10,289 nucleotides of DNA, taken from NCBI GenBank assembly GCA_026770585.1, contig MU646493.1, positions 616,541 through 626,829 of the forward strand, in the 5' to 3' direction. The position numbers were made by a program, and so were the translations under genes. The stretch is from Baffinella frigidus. Its lineage: Eukaryota; Cryptophyceae; Cryptomonadales; Baffinellaceae. The notes under the pieces were generated by a model, which made no database searches, had not been told where the DNA came from, and saw nothing but the letters and a program-made list of their open reading frames with translations. This document shows, piece after piece, positions 1 through 5,805 of the stretch (the stretch's first letter is position 1; each line of letters starts with the position of its first letter).

Positions 1-15
1 ATTGGCAAGCGTTGA

Positions 16-60
16 TTTCCCCTGCAGACTCAACCCTCAGGGTTCAGTTTGCAGGGGAAA
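16..60. repeat. Short foldback hairpin
   Basis: TTTCCCCTGCA (16-26) is the exact reverse complement of TGCAGGGGAAA (50-60). AACCC (32-36) and GGGTT (40-44) pair inside, so the whole 45 bp can fold into one hairpin with few mismatches. No other copy is seen in the window. Confidence 0.75.
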
Positions 61-175
61 CCAACTTTTGCTTTGGTTCACTTGAGGTGGGTGGTGGACG
101 GCCTGCTCCCGGCAACCTTTCTGCGGCCCCCCCCGGCTTGCAGCCGTTGGAGCCGTTGGCTGCCGACTTGCAACC

Positions 176-378
176 TTGCTCTCGCTTTCGAAGCTCCACA
201 CAGCGGACTTCGAAGGGGTTTTGAATAACCCTTAAGCGAGAAGACCTACGACCCAACGGTAGGCCATCCGTAGGGGCATAGGGGGGGTTCCTCCTGATAA
301 GGTAACGGACAGGTGGCCCGATTTGGGCCGAAAATTCCTTCGTAGCCCGCTCTGTGGTTTGCTCTCGCTTTCAAAGCT
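176..378. repeat. 20-bp direct repeats flanking A1
   Basis: TTGCTCTCGCTTTCGAAGCT (176-195) and TTGCTCTCGCTTTCAAAGCT (359-378) lie directly against the two ends of A1, with at most one extra base. They look like a very long target-site duplication, or like an insertion into one copy of a pre-existing duplication. The other A copies do not show an equivalent. Confidence 0.75.
196..357 (-). mobile_element. Family A foldback element (MITE-like), copy A1
   Basis: The ends CCACACAGCGGACTTCGAAG and, inverted, CCACAGAGCGGGCTACGAAG mark a 162-bp element without coding capacity, which is the look of a MITE. The interior keeps a CTACGGTAGG-like core and a Gly-Gly-style GGTTCCT/AGGAACC block shared with the other copies. 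A subterminal stem GGCCC-GATTT-GGGCC is at 315-329. A 20-bp direct repeat with one mismatch flanks it (176-195 and 359-378). Orientation is defined relative to A4 as +. It lies in the FKBP intron or upstream region. Confidence 0.85.
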
Positions 379-519
379 ACTATCCGGCCTGAGCCTGGGG
401 TCAATCTAATGCAGAAAATGGTTCGATTCAAAGCACCGTGTTGTGTCATATTGAGGGTGGGATTCGCTCTTTTTGCCTCGACATAGCTTTAACATAACAC
501 AAACCACACTCGTAAGATA

Positions 520-590
520 GCAAACATGTGATTGGAATTAAATATTTTTCCTCTAAATTAATTTTTTTCTTTGAATTAATTATTTTCCCG
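520..590. other. AT-rich tract before the FKBP micro-exon
   Basis: The stretch is dominated by A and T (TAAATATTTTTCCTC, AATTAATTTTTTTC, GAATTAATTATTTTCCC) in otherwise GC-balanced DNA. Its T-rich strand directly precedes the acceptor at 601, so it probably serves as a polypyrimidine and branch region. Confidence 0.45.
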
Positions 591-601
591 TGTGGGAGCA
601 G

Positions 602-637
602 GGGCAAGTGATCCAAGGAGACGACCTCGGGCTGCAG
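602..637 (+). CDS. FKBP micro-exon: VIQG-DLGL segment
   Basis: This 36-nt exon encodes GQVIQGDDLGLQ, the FKBP segment that normally reads VIxGW(D/E)xGL. The acceptor is taken as GGGAGCAG before GGG; an alternative AG three bases upstream adds one Gln and keeps the frame. A pyrimidine- and AT-rich tract lies at about 540-588. The donor is CAG|GTCC at 638. The exon ends in phase 0, which matches the phase-0 start of the exon at 2012. The codons GGA GAC GAC replace the expected Gly-Trp-Asp. The short length means the call rests on the motif and on phase fit with the next exon. Confidence 0.75.
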
Positions 638-3600
638 GTCCAACACCCTTCCCCCTCTGTCACTCCGGTCATCCTACACGGGATGTCACTCCGGTCATCC
701 TACACGGGATGTCACTCCGGTCATCCTACACGGGACGGTATCGCAAGGATGACCTGTGCATCAAATCCCTCTGTTTTCAAAGTCAACTCGCCTTCAAACG
801 CCCACAAATCTGTCAACTTATCCGGATTCCGGATTAAAATTCTTTGAGAAGTGCAGAGAATAATAGAAAGACTCAACAAAAATACCTGTTTGATGCACAG
901 GCCATCGTCGCGTGGACCCTTCCCCCTCTGGGGTAAAGTCACTCCGGTCATCCTACACGGGACTTTATCCCCAGATGACTTTATCCTCAGACCCCTCTGT
1001 ACCTACCGCCAACCCTCACAGCCTGGGCAAATCGTCGAATTTCAACGTTCGTGCGAAGCAGTTTTAAAACTCCAAACCCCCTTCTGTGATCAAGATTTGG
1101 GAGTTTCAAAAATAACCTACGCCGGAATCCGGCGGCCTCCAAGGGGGAAATGGCTCCAAAACAAATATCGATTTGCCCTGGCCGTGAGGGTTTGTGGTAC
1201 CTAGCCTCTGCTGTGATGGACGCATCCTCCTCTGGGGTTGGTTTTGGGCTGTATCGCCACCCCCCACACAGCGGACTTCGAAGGCATTTCGAATATCTCT
1301 CAAGCGATAAGACCCAGGACCCTACGGTAGGCAATTCGTAGAGATTTAGGGGGGATTCCTACGGATCAGGTAACCGGAAATGCTTTGATTCTGAAGCATG
1401 TTTTCCTTGGTAGTCCGTTGTCCACACAGCGGGCTACGAAGGGATTTTCGGGCGCTGAGAGCCCGAGTTTCCGTTACCTTATCCGTAGGAACCCCCCCTA
1501 TGTCTCTACGGATTGCCTACCGTATAGTCCTAGGTCTTATCGCTTAGGGGTTATTCGAAATGCCTTGGAAGTCCGGTGTGTGGGTTGGAAGGCCCCTTGT
1601 CCGCTAACGTGATGCAACAGTATCAACCGGGATCGTCCCGTACGCTTAGGGGTTATTCGTACCTCGTTTCATCATCGCACTGCCCGCAGCATGATCGCAC
1701 TCTGAGCCACAACATTTCGCCTAAGTTAACTCCCCCTGAAAGCCACAGCCTTCAGTCACATGCCGGCTCCCAGAGCCGGTCCATCTAAACGAAATGGCAA
1801 CTTACTGCCGAGGATCATCTTTGTTGACTTAAGGTAAAAGATCCTGGCTGGCAGTGGATTGTCGCCAGTGTGAGAACACGCCGGGATGTCAACTTGAGGT
1901 TGCGCTACTGTTCTCAAGTTGACAGCCTGGGTGTCTCAAGTTGACAGTCAGGGTGTGAGCCGACACAAGGAAGGGGACGGGGGGGCTGAAACACGGCGCT
2001 CGAACTGACAGGGGATGCGCGTGGGAGGAAGGAGGAAGCTGGTCATCCCCCCATCGCTGGGATACGGACGGGAAGGGTAGGCGCCGGCACCACCGCCCTG
2101 GAGGGAACTCTAAGGCAAATTGGACCTTTTGGGGGTAGATTTTCCAGGGGATGTACTGGAATCACAGTACACCCCCTTGCAAATCTACCCCAAAAAGGTC
2201 CAATTTGCCTTTGAGTTCCCTCCAGGGTGGATCATGCCGCTGCGTGCGTCTTCTTTGTTTATTCGCACATTCGCGAAACCGGCCGGTGTGTGTTTTCTCA
2301 AATCGCAGACAGCCACAGGGCAACGTCCTGAAAACCGGGTAGTTAGACCTACGGTATTGTCTACGGTATGCCGTGGGGCCCCTAGGTCCTAATGCTTCAT
2401 AGGAACCCCGCTAGGGCCTAACGGCCTACCGTAGGCAATACCGTAGGCTCAACTACCCGGTTTTCAGTGCGTTATCCTATGAACGTGTGCGCGATGTTTA
2501 CTCCTCTCGGGCAGCGCGTCAGGGGGCAGGCAAGCCTTCTTCTTCTTCTTTATTAACCTCTTAAAGTCCCTGTAAACAGGTGTAAACAGGTCCTAGGCCT
2601 AATAGAAGGTGATCAACTTATTAACTACGCACTGTTTCCCCTCGACGGGGACCGAGCCCCCATACAGGCAAGCCATAAGTGTGGGGCGCCGCGTGACTGA
2701 GGAGACAATTCGGAGTTCCCCACTCTGTTGGAGTTCCCCACCTACCACCAACCTACCCACACTTGCCACCAGCCCTCCGAGGTGGCTCAGATAGTGCTCT
2801 GGAACAGAATCCCAAAAGCATATTTTTCCCTGAAATTGTGTCAACTTTTGACCTATCGGGTCAAAAGTGACCCCGATGCAAAGGCAAACCTAAAAGCTTC
2901 GAGGGCACTATTTGAGCCGCCGCCAAGGGCTAGTGGTGGCACTGCGTCACGCTCGCCTCGACGGGGCTGCGACGGCACGCCCTGTACAGGGGTACCTCGC
3001 TCATAGGGGTATCTCGCTCATAAGAATTCGCCTCCCCCTAGGACCCTACCGTAGGGCCCCATGTTGGTGATAGGGAGGGGGGGCGCTTTGTTATGAGCAA
3101 GGTAACCCTGTGCAAGTGGCAAGTGGCAGCTCTGGGCGGCGGTCTCCTGCGCGGCACCGAGCGCTTGTTTTCACCTACCCTCACGGGAGGACCAAATCAA
3201 CGATTTTCGACCTTTTGTGCAAAGCATTTTTAAAACTCCCAAAACCTGAGAAAGCAGCTTTTATTGGGCTATTATAAAATCGTCGGGGTCGGATCCGACC
3301 GACGCCCCCTAAATCCGAGGTCTGAAAATCGACGATTTGGTCTTTCCGTGAGGGTTTGTGGTTCCCAGTGATAACGCGCTTGTTTCTGGCAGGTACTTGG
3401 GCTTGATTGTTTCTGGCAGGTCCATGGGGTACCTCCCTCATAAGAAAGTGCCCCCCCCCCCAGGACCACCATAGGACCCTAGGCATAGGCCTACTGTAGG
3501 GTCCTAGGGGGGCGTTTTCGTGTGAGTGAGTTACCTCTGTACTGAGGTTTGAATGGTGTGTCTCTGGCAGGTACTCGGGTTTGATTCCGGGGAACTCTGC

Positions 3601-3679
3601 GCTGCACTTCGACGTTACGCTCAAGTCCGTGGTGCCAGGCGCCATTGCTGGAGGCTACAAGAGCAGCATGTCTCCCTAG
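602..3679 (+). CDS. FKBP-type peptidyl-prolyl cis-trans isomerase, 3' part (spliced, 5'-partial)
   Basis: Three exons (602-637, 2012-2076, 3571-3679) join in phase to give the C-terminal half of an FKBP domain. FKBPs catalyse cis-trans isomerisation of X-Pro bonds and act as folding helpers. In order the exons give GQVIQGDDLGLQ, then GMRVGGRRKLVIPPSLGYG with REG, then YSGLIPGNSALHFDVTLKSV, a 15-residue tail and a TAG stop. These match the family pattern VI-GW-GL, GM-VG-RRKL-IPP-LGYG and IP-N--L-FDV. Pocket residues visible include the Tyr of GYG, the Ile of LIP and the Phe of HFDV. The pocket Trp after VIQG (Trp59 of human FKBP12) is Asp here. Exons for the N-terminal half (the VHYTG-type strand) and the start lie upstream; I searched 1-600 and found none. 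The cell compartment cannot be judged without the N-terminus. Introns of 1374 and 1494 bp are full of foldback elements. Family identification is firm; exact exon 1 start is less so. Confidence 0.88.
660..737 (+). repeat. 26-bp tandem repeat, three units (family F)
   Basis: The unit TCACTCCGGTCATCCTACAC plus GGGATG repeats at 660, 686 and 712, the last unit diverging at its end. A fourth unit lies at 939-963. The units are nearly identical, so the expansion is recent. It begins 22 bp after the FKBP micro-exon donor. Confidence 0.9.
743..913. repeat. Foldback between F units
   Basis: The arm at 743-765 (core CCTGTGCATCAAA) pairs with 891-913 (core TTTGATGCACAGG) at 20 of 23 positions, enclosing about 125 bp. 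The loop contains the perfect odd-centred palindrome ATCCGGATTCCGGAT at 820-834. It looks like a non-coding MITE next to, or carrying, the F tandem units. Confidence 0.65.
930..972. repeat. Hairpin holding the fourth F unit
   Basis: GGGGTAAAGTC (930-940) pairs with GACTTTATCCCC (961-972), with one bulged base, and the loop is a single F unit. The GACTTTATCC motif recurs at 977-986. Confidence 0.65.
1000..1203 (+). mobile_element. Family E foldback element, copy E3, with TACCTA target duplication
   Basis: The ends CCGCCAACCCTCACAG and (inverted) CCACAAACCCTCACGG, followed by a shared GGGCAAATCG, mark a 192-bp element at 1006-1197. TACCTA flanks it on both sides (1000-1005 and 1198-1203), a likely 6-bp target-site duplication. 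Inside are TTTTAAAACTCC, shared with E1, and the palindrome CGCCGGAATCCGGCG (1120-1134). No coding capacity. Confidence 0.8.
1264..1421 (-). mobile_element. Family A element, copy A2
   Basis: The left end CCACACAGCGGACTTCGAAG is intact; the right end (CCTTGGTAGTCCGTTGT) has decayed. The CCCTACGGTAGG core is kept. The subterminal stem is ATGCTT (1380-1385) with AAGCAT (1394-1399), unlike the stem of other copies. It abuts A3 in inverted orientation. Confidence 0.8.
1422..1583 (+). mobile_element. Family A element, copy A3, inverted against A2
   Basis: The ends are CCACACAGCGGGCTACGAAG and (inverted) CCACACACCGGACTTCCAAG. The interior has AGGAACCCCCCC, CTACGGATTGCCTACCGTA and TCCTAGG. The subterminal stem is TCGGGC (1448-1453) with GCCCGA (1461-1466). 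With A2 it forms a head-to-head unit of about 320 bp. Confidence 0.85.
1541..1659 (+). repeat. Displaced 17-bp copy of A3 interior
   Basis: CGCTTAGGGGTTATTCG occurs inside A3 (1541-1557) and again outside it (1643-1659). The second may be a scrap of another A element or a conversion tract. Confidence 0.7.
1763..1779. repeat. GC-rich mini hairpin
   Basis: CCGGCTC (1763-1769) and GAGCCGG (1773-1779) form a 7-bp stem around a 3-base loop. The rest of 1584-1880 shows no gene that I can support. Confidence 0.5.
1887..1955. repeat. 22-bp tandem pair and inverted copy, acceptor-like
   Basis: TCTCAAGTTGACAGCCTGGGTG (first 20 bases conserved) at 1912-1933 is followed by a second unit at 1934-1955. 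An inverted copy of its core, TGTCAACTTGAG, lies at 1887-1898 and pairs perfectly with 1913-1924. Both tandem units contain TTGACAG, close to the true FKBP acceptor ACTGACAG at 2011. Confidence 0.75.
2012..2076 (+). CDS. FKBP exon: GM-VG-RRKL-IPP-LGYG segment
   Basis: This 65-nt exon gives GMRVGGRRKLVIPPSLGYG followed by REG, the most recognisable FKBP stretch in the window. The acceptor is CGAACTGACAG|GGG and the donor is GAAGG|GTAGGC, followed in frame by a TAG that makes splicing necessary. It ends with two bases of a Gly codon, completed by the first base of the exon at 3571. The GGRRKLVIPP wording resembles bacterial-type and plastid FKBPs more than human FKBP12 (my inference). Two acceptor-like copies of CTCAAGTTGACAG lie 65-100 bp upstream. 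Confidence 0.92.
2096..2227. mobile_element. Family B near-perfect long hairpin
   Basis: CCCTGGAGGGAACTC with AAGGCAAATTGGACC on the left is mirrored by GGTCCAATTTGCC and GAGTTCCCTCCAGGG on the right. Arms are about 62 bp with only a few mismatches, and the loop is about 6-8 bases around 2158-2164. It starts 19 bp after the 5' splice site at 2077, so the FKBP pre-mRNA would carry a stem of over 50 bp there. No coding capacity. Only one copy is in the window. Confidence 0.9.
2321..2474. mobile_element. Family C foldback element
   Basis: CTGAAAACCGGGTAGTT (2328-2344) pairs with AACTACCCGGTTTTCAG (2451-2467). Outer bases AACG/CGTT extend the arms, and inner blocks CCTACGGTATTG and CAATACCGTAGG pair too. 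The centre has GGGGCCCCTAGGTCC, like families A and D. About 150 bp, no coding capacity, in the FKBP intron. Confidence 0.85.
2571..2590 (+). repeat. 10-bp tandem TGTAAACAGG
   Basis: TGTAAACAGG occurs twice in a row, followed by TCCTAGGCC. A short TTC microsatellite (2537-2550) lies just before. The stretch 2475-2983 holds no gene that I can support. Confidence 0.7.
2844..2868. repeat. Short hairpin
   Basis: ACTTTTGACC (2844-2853) pairs perfectly with GGTCAAAAGT (2859-2868) around the loop TATCG. It is isolated in the FKBP intron. Confidence 0.65.
2984..3112 (+). mobile_element. Family D element, copy D1 (pogo/Tigger-like ends)
   Basis: The left end is TA-CAGGGGTACCTCGCTCAT; the right end is TTATGAGCAAGGTAACCCTG-TG. 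The first 17 bp of the end are doubled (GGGGTACCTCGCTCATA, then GGGGTATCTCGCTCATA). The core is CCCCCTAGGACCCTACCGTAGGG. No coding capacity. It lies in the FKBP intron. Confidence 0.8.
3174..3364 (+). mobile_element. Family E element, copy E1
   Basis: CCCTCACGG, then GACCAAATCAACGATTTTC, pairs with GAAAATCGACGATTTGGTC and CCGTGAGGGTTTGTGG. The outermost left bases are eroded. The interior has TTTTTAAAACTCCC, shared with E3, and the perfect palindrome GGTCGGATCCGACC (3287-3300). A 10-bp direct repeat GCGCTTGTTT flanks it at 3161-3170 and 3376-3385, slightly outside the ends. Confidence 0.8.
3383..3586 (+). repeat. Duplicated splice acceptor and exon start around D2
   Basis: TTTCTGGCAGGTACTTGGGC plus TTGATT (3383-3408) and the true acceptor and exon start TCTCTGGCAGGTACTCGGGT plus TTGATT (3561-3586) match at about 23 of 26 positions. 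A third partial acceptor TTTCTGGCAGGT is at 3410-3421. D2 sits between. The left copy reads in the same frame as the exon (Y-L-G-L-I). Confidence 0.8.
3421..3542 (+). mobile_element. Family D element, copy D2
   Basis: The decayed ends GGGGTACCTCCCTCATAAG and GTGTGAGTGAGTTACCTCTG-TA enclose a core with AGGACCCTAGGCATAGG and CTACTGTAGGGTCCTAGG. It ends 28 bp before the FKBP terminal exon. Confidence 0.75.
3571..3679 (+). CDS. FKBP terminal exon with stop codon
   Basis: The acceptor TCTCTGGCAG is followed by G TAC TCG GGT, which completes the Gly codon left open at 2076. The exon encodes YSGLIPGNSALHFDVTLKSV, the last two FKBP strands, then a 15-residue tail rich in Gly, Ala and Ser, and stops at TAG (3677-3679). 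A 26-bp near copy of this acceptor and exon start lies at 3383-3408, on the far side of element D2. The 3' UTR probably carries repeat H1 and may be polyadenylated from AATAAA at 3959 inside repeat G1. Confidence 0.9.
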
Positions 3680-3689
3680 AGCGATCCTC

Positions 3690-3795
3690 TGTACCGGGAG
3701 GCTTGATGTGGTCCGAAAGGAAACAGGGATTTTCTGCAGAACCAGTTGTAGTGTCCGCCTATGGTGGGAGTTGAAACAACCTCAAGGACCTAAAG
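3690..3795 (+). repeat. Dispersed repeat H, copy H1
   Basis: The block from CTGTACCGGGAGGCTT through GTCCGAAAGGAAACAGGG to CAAGGACCTAAAGG matches 5548-5655 and 7072-7156 in inverted orientation. It starts 11 bp after the FKBP stop codon, so it probably lies in the 3' UTR. It has no terminal inverted repeats. Origin unknown; it could be a scrap of a larger transposon. Confidence 0.75.
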
Positions 3796-3903
3796 GGCGA
3801 CACGCTCCATGCCGTCACAAGACGCAGGAGCCCTGGCCTGCTTTGCCAACCGGCCCGCAGCAAGCGGGTCCGTTCTAACATTTAGTGTTGAGCACTTGAG
3901 GTC

Positions 3904-3977
3904 CTTAGTTCGAGCCCTCTCTGGACGCCTTAAGTTTATGGTCCGACGTCATAAGTTCAATAAAAGTCTCTACTCTG
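3904..3977 (+). repeat. Dispersed repeat G, copy G1, with AATAAA
   Basis: The 74 bp contain TTCGAGCCCTCT, GGACGCCTTAAGT, TATGGTCCGACGTCATA and AATAAAAG, and match G2 at 5230-5303 base for base in length. It could be the end of an LTR, or a SINE, since AGTTCGAGCCC resembles a tRNA B box. Neither is proven. Confidence 0.75.
3959..3964 (+). promoter_or_regulatory. Candidate polyadenylation signal for the FKBP gene
   Basis: AATAAA lies 280 bp after the FKBP stop codon inside repeat G1 and is the first such hexamer after it. Whether this organism uses AATAAA is not known. Confidence 0.35.
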
Positions 3978-4079
3978 CCAACTCACTCCTCACGCGAGTT
4001 TATCGAGGCGGTCGACACACTAATAACTAACCCCCAGCGAATCCGCCGTTCAAAACGGAGACGATTCATCTCCAAACCC

Positions 4080-4094
4080 GGGGCATGATGCCCC
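4080..4094. repeat. Short palindrome GGGGCATGATGCCCC
   Basis: A 15-bp odd-centred perfect palindrome. The stretch 3978-4225 otherwise holds no gene or repeat that I can support. Confidence 0.5.
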
Positions 4095-4227
4095 CCTTCG
4101 ATATCTATGATCCACCATGCGTGTACGAGTCATGGAGTTTGGTCCCGTCGTGTCGGGCGCACGTAATTAGGTAGGCCAGCAAGCGTTCGCACGCTGCAGT
4201 TGGGGCCGCTGCCCAGGGTTCCGGCAC

Positions 4228-4348
4228 TACAGGGGTACCTCGCACATAAGAAAACGCCTTCCCCTAGGAGCCTACAGTAGGCCTATGCCTAGGGCCCTAC
4301 GATAATCCTAGGAGGGGGGCGTTTTCTTAAGAGCGAGGTACCCCTGTA
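4228..4348 (-). mobile_element. Family D element, copy D3 (best preserved)
   Basis: TA-CAGGGGTACCTCGCACAT with AAGAAAACGCC on the left is mirrored by GGCGTTTTCTTAAGAGCGAG and GTACCCCTG-TA on the right. TA on both sides fits a TA target duplication. The centre holds CCTACAGTAGGCCTATGCC, reversed relative to D2 and D4. No coding capacity. CAGG--TACCTCG ends with TA flanks resemble pogo/Tigger elements of the Tc1/mariner group. Confidence 0.85.
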
Positions 4349-4353
4349 GACAG

Positions 4354-4420
4354 GCTCACTCAGTGAGTGAGCCTTTCGCCTCAGTGAGTGAGCCTTTCGC
4401 CTCAGTGAGTGAGCCTTTTG
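4354..4420 (+). repeat. 21-bp tandem repeat, about three units
   Basis: CAGTGAGTGAGCCTTTCGCCT repeats at 4361, 4382 and 4403, with a partial inverted start (CTCACTCAGTGAGTGAG). It begins 5 bp after D3. On the minus strand it would read as a 7-residue repeat KAHSLRR, but I see no sign that this is translated. Confidence 0.85.
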
Positions 4421-5229
4421 TCTCCGACGTGGGGGGCGCCGGCGAGGCAGCATCTCATCTTGTCTCCTTCGATGATCGCCATCACGCCAACCCGAAGCCT
4501 TGACGCAGGGGGGGGGGTATGTCAGAGAGCAGAGTGCGTCAGAGGGACATCCCAAGTAGAGCGTTGGCGCTAGGAAAAAGAGTGTGCGAGCGCGGGGGCG
4601 AACGGAACATGCAGGCAAGGCTCTTCCCCGGACTGGACACAGGAGGGAGAAGGCGCTACCTTTGTGCGATGTCGATCAGGTGCGCCGTCGTCTGATCACG
4701 GCACAGAAACGTTAGAGATTGATGAGGGTTGCTCGATACCCCAAAGATCACAGTGTCCTGCAACTTGTTTTCTGTCCACATATCTTGAAAGAATCAAGGC
4801 AGCCAAAGGCGTCACGGTGTCAAGACTTTCACAGGGTCAACTTTTGGAGATCCAGGTCACAAATAAAACGGGAGGAGGGTTGTTGGTTCAGGGCGATTCC
4901 TCAGTCCAGTAGTAGTTGTCCCCCCCTATGGGGGGGTGCGAGGGGTGGAAGTGCTGGAGGTCCACGTCATCGACCTGGCTCAGGGTTGAGGTTCAGGGTT
5001 GAAGGTTTGGGGTTCAGGCCTGGGACAGACCAACTTGTCAGAGTGCGGAGAGCACGCGTCAAAGCAGCACAGGGCAGTTTCTGAGAGCAGCGGAAAAGCA
5101 CTCCTTACTCTCCTACCATAAATTGACCTCGCAGGTCATCCGTTCTCAATTCCAGGCGCATTATTTGCCACAAGTCCCCGCCAGTGTGAAGGTCCGTGTA
5201 CACGTTAGTATTGTAGAGTCTAAGAAGCA
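4421..5229. other. Stretch without supported gene
   Basis: I see no convincing exon here. A GTG-started frame of about 82 codons at 4664-4912 is open but has no splice or start support. A five-unit heptamer run (AGGGTTG, AGGTTCA, GGGTTGA, AGGTTTG, GGGTTCA) is at 4982-5016, related to the telomere-like repeats elsewhere. Confidence 0.5.
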
Positions 5230-5303
5230 CTTACTTCGAGCCCTCTCAGGACGCCTTAAGTGTATGGTCCGACGTCATACGTTGAATAAAAGCCTCTTCT
5301 CTG
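5230..5303 (+). repeat. Dispersed repeat G, copy G2, with AATAAA at 5285-5290
   Basis: The same 74-bp block as G1, in the same orientation, with about ten differences. Weaker similarity extends about 35 bp upstream of both copies (TTAGTGTTGAGC versus TTAGTATTGTAG), so the full repeat may be longer. Confidence 0.75.
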
Positions 5304-5446
5304 TACACGTGGATGGTCGTTATTCCTGACCTGGGCAGAAAGACCGTAGAACTGAAGAGCGCGTCCGAGCAGCAACGCCACCTCCTCGGCTGCGAGAAGA
5401 GGGGTGAACTGGGTCACGTTGTGTGTAGTGTGAAACGGGTCGGGTT

Positions 5447-5697
5447 GTGTGTAGTGCTTAGCATCGATCGTGAGTGCACAAAAGGTCTCCGATAGGGGCG
5501 TGATCACCGGGGTGAACTGTGTGTGGTCTAAAAAGGGTCAGGTCCTGTAGGTCCTTTAAGTTCTTCGAACTTCCAACATAGGTGGACACCGGAACTTGTT
5601 CTGTAGCAAGGTCATGCTTCCTTTCGGATCACATAAAGCCTCCCTGTACGGTGGTTGTACGGTGGTTCTGTGTGGTGCTGAGCATCGATCATGAGTG
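5447..5697 (+). repeat. 29-bp direct repeat pair and 11-bp tandem
   Basis: GTGTGTAGTGCTTAGCATCG plus ATCGTGAGTG (5447-5476) recurs at 5669-5697 with a few changes. TGTACGGTGGT is doubled at 5645-5666. The two 29-bp copies flank repeat H2. Confidence 0.7.
5548..5655 (-). repeat. Dispersed repeat H, copy H2
   Basis: About 105 bp matching H1 in inverted orientation, including the CTGTAC-GGGAGGCTT lead that H3 lacks. The 85-bp core (5548-5632) matches H3 closely. Confidence 0.8.
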
Positions 5698-5805
5698 ATC
5701 CTGACATCAGAAACCATGACTGTCTCGAGAAGGTGCGCATTATGGGCAAGAAAACACATGGTTGCTGGCCAAGGGCGTGACCGTCTACCCTCGATGCGGA
5801 CCTTC

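Noticed and set aside
12-449. Short open frames on both strands at the left end
   Set aside because: They cross the hairpin at 16-60 and element A1 and show no FKBP N-terminal motif such as VHYTG.
660-737. CRISPR-like array
   Set aside because: The units are directly adjacent with no unique spacers, and the DNA is eukaryotic.
590-847. Continuous frame running from the FKBP micro-exon into the 26-bp repeats
   Set aside because: After residue Gln at 637 it reads through tandem repeat units; FKBP similarity resumes only at 2012 in matching phase, so it is intron.
2120-2392. Plus-strand frame over elements B and C
   Set aside because: It is formed by the arms of two inverted repeats and has no protein-like character.
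4289-4618. Minus-strand frame with a 7-residue repeat KAHSLRR
   Set aside because: The repeat comes from the 21-bp tandem DNA repeat and the frame runs into element D3; no start or splice context.
4664-4912. Open frame of about 82 codons on the plus strand
   Set aside because: It needs a GTG start, has no clear splice signals and no recognisable motif; surrounding sequence is repeat-like.
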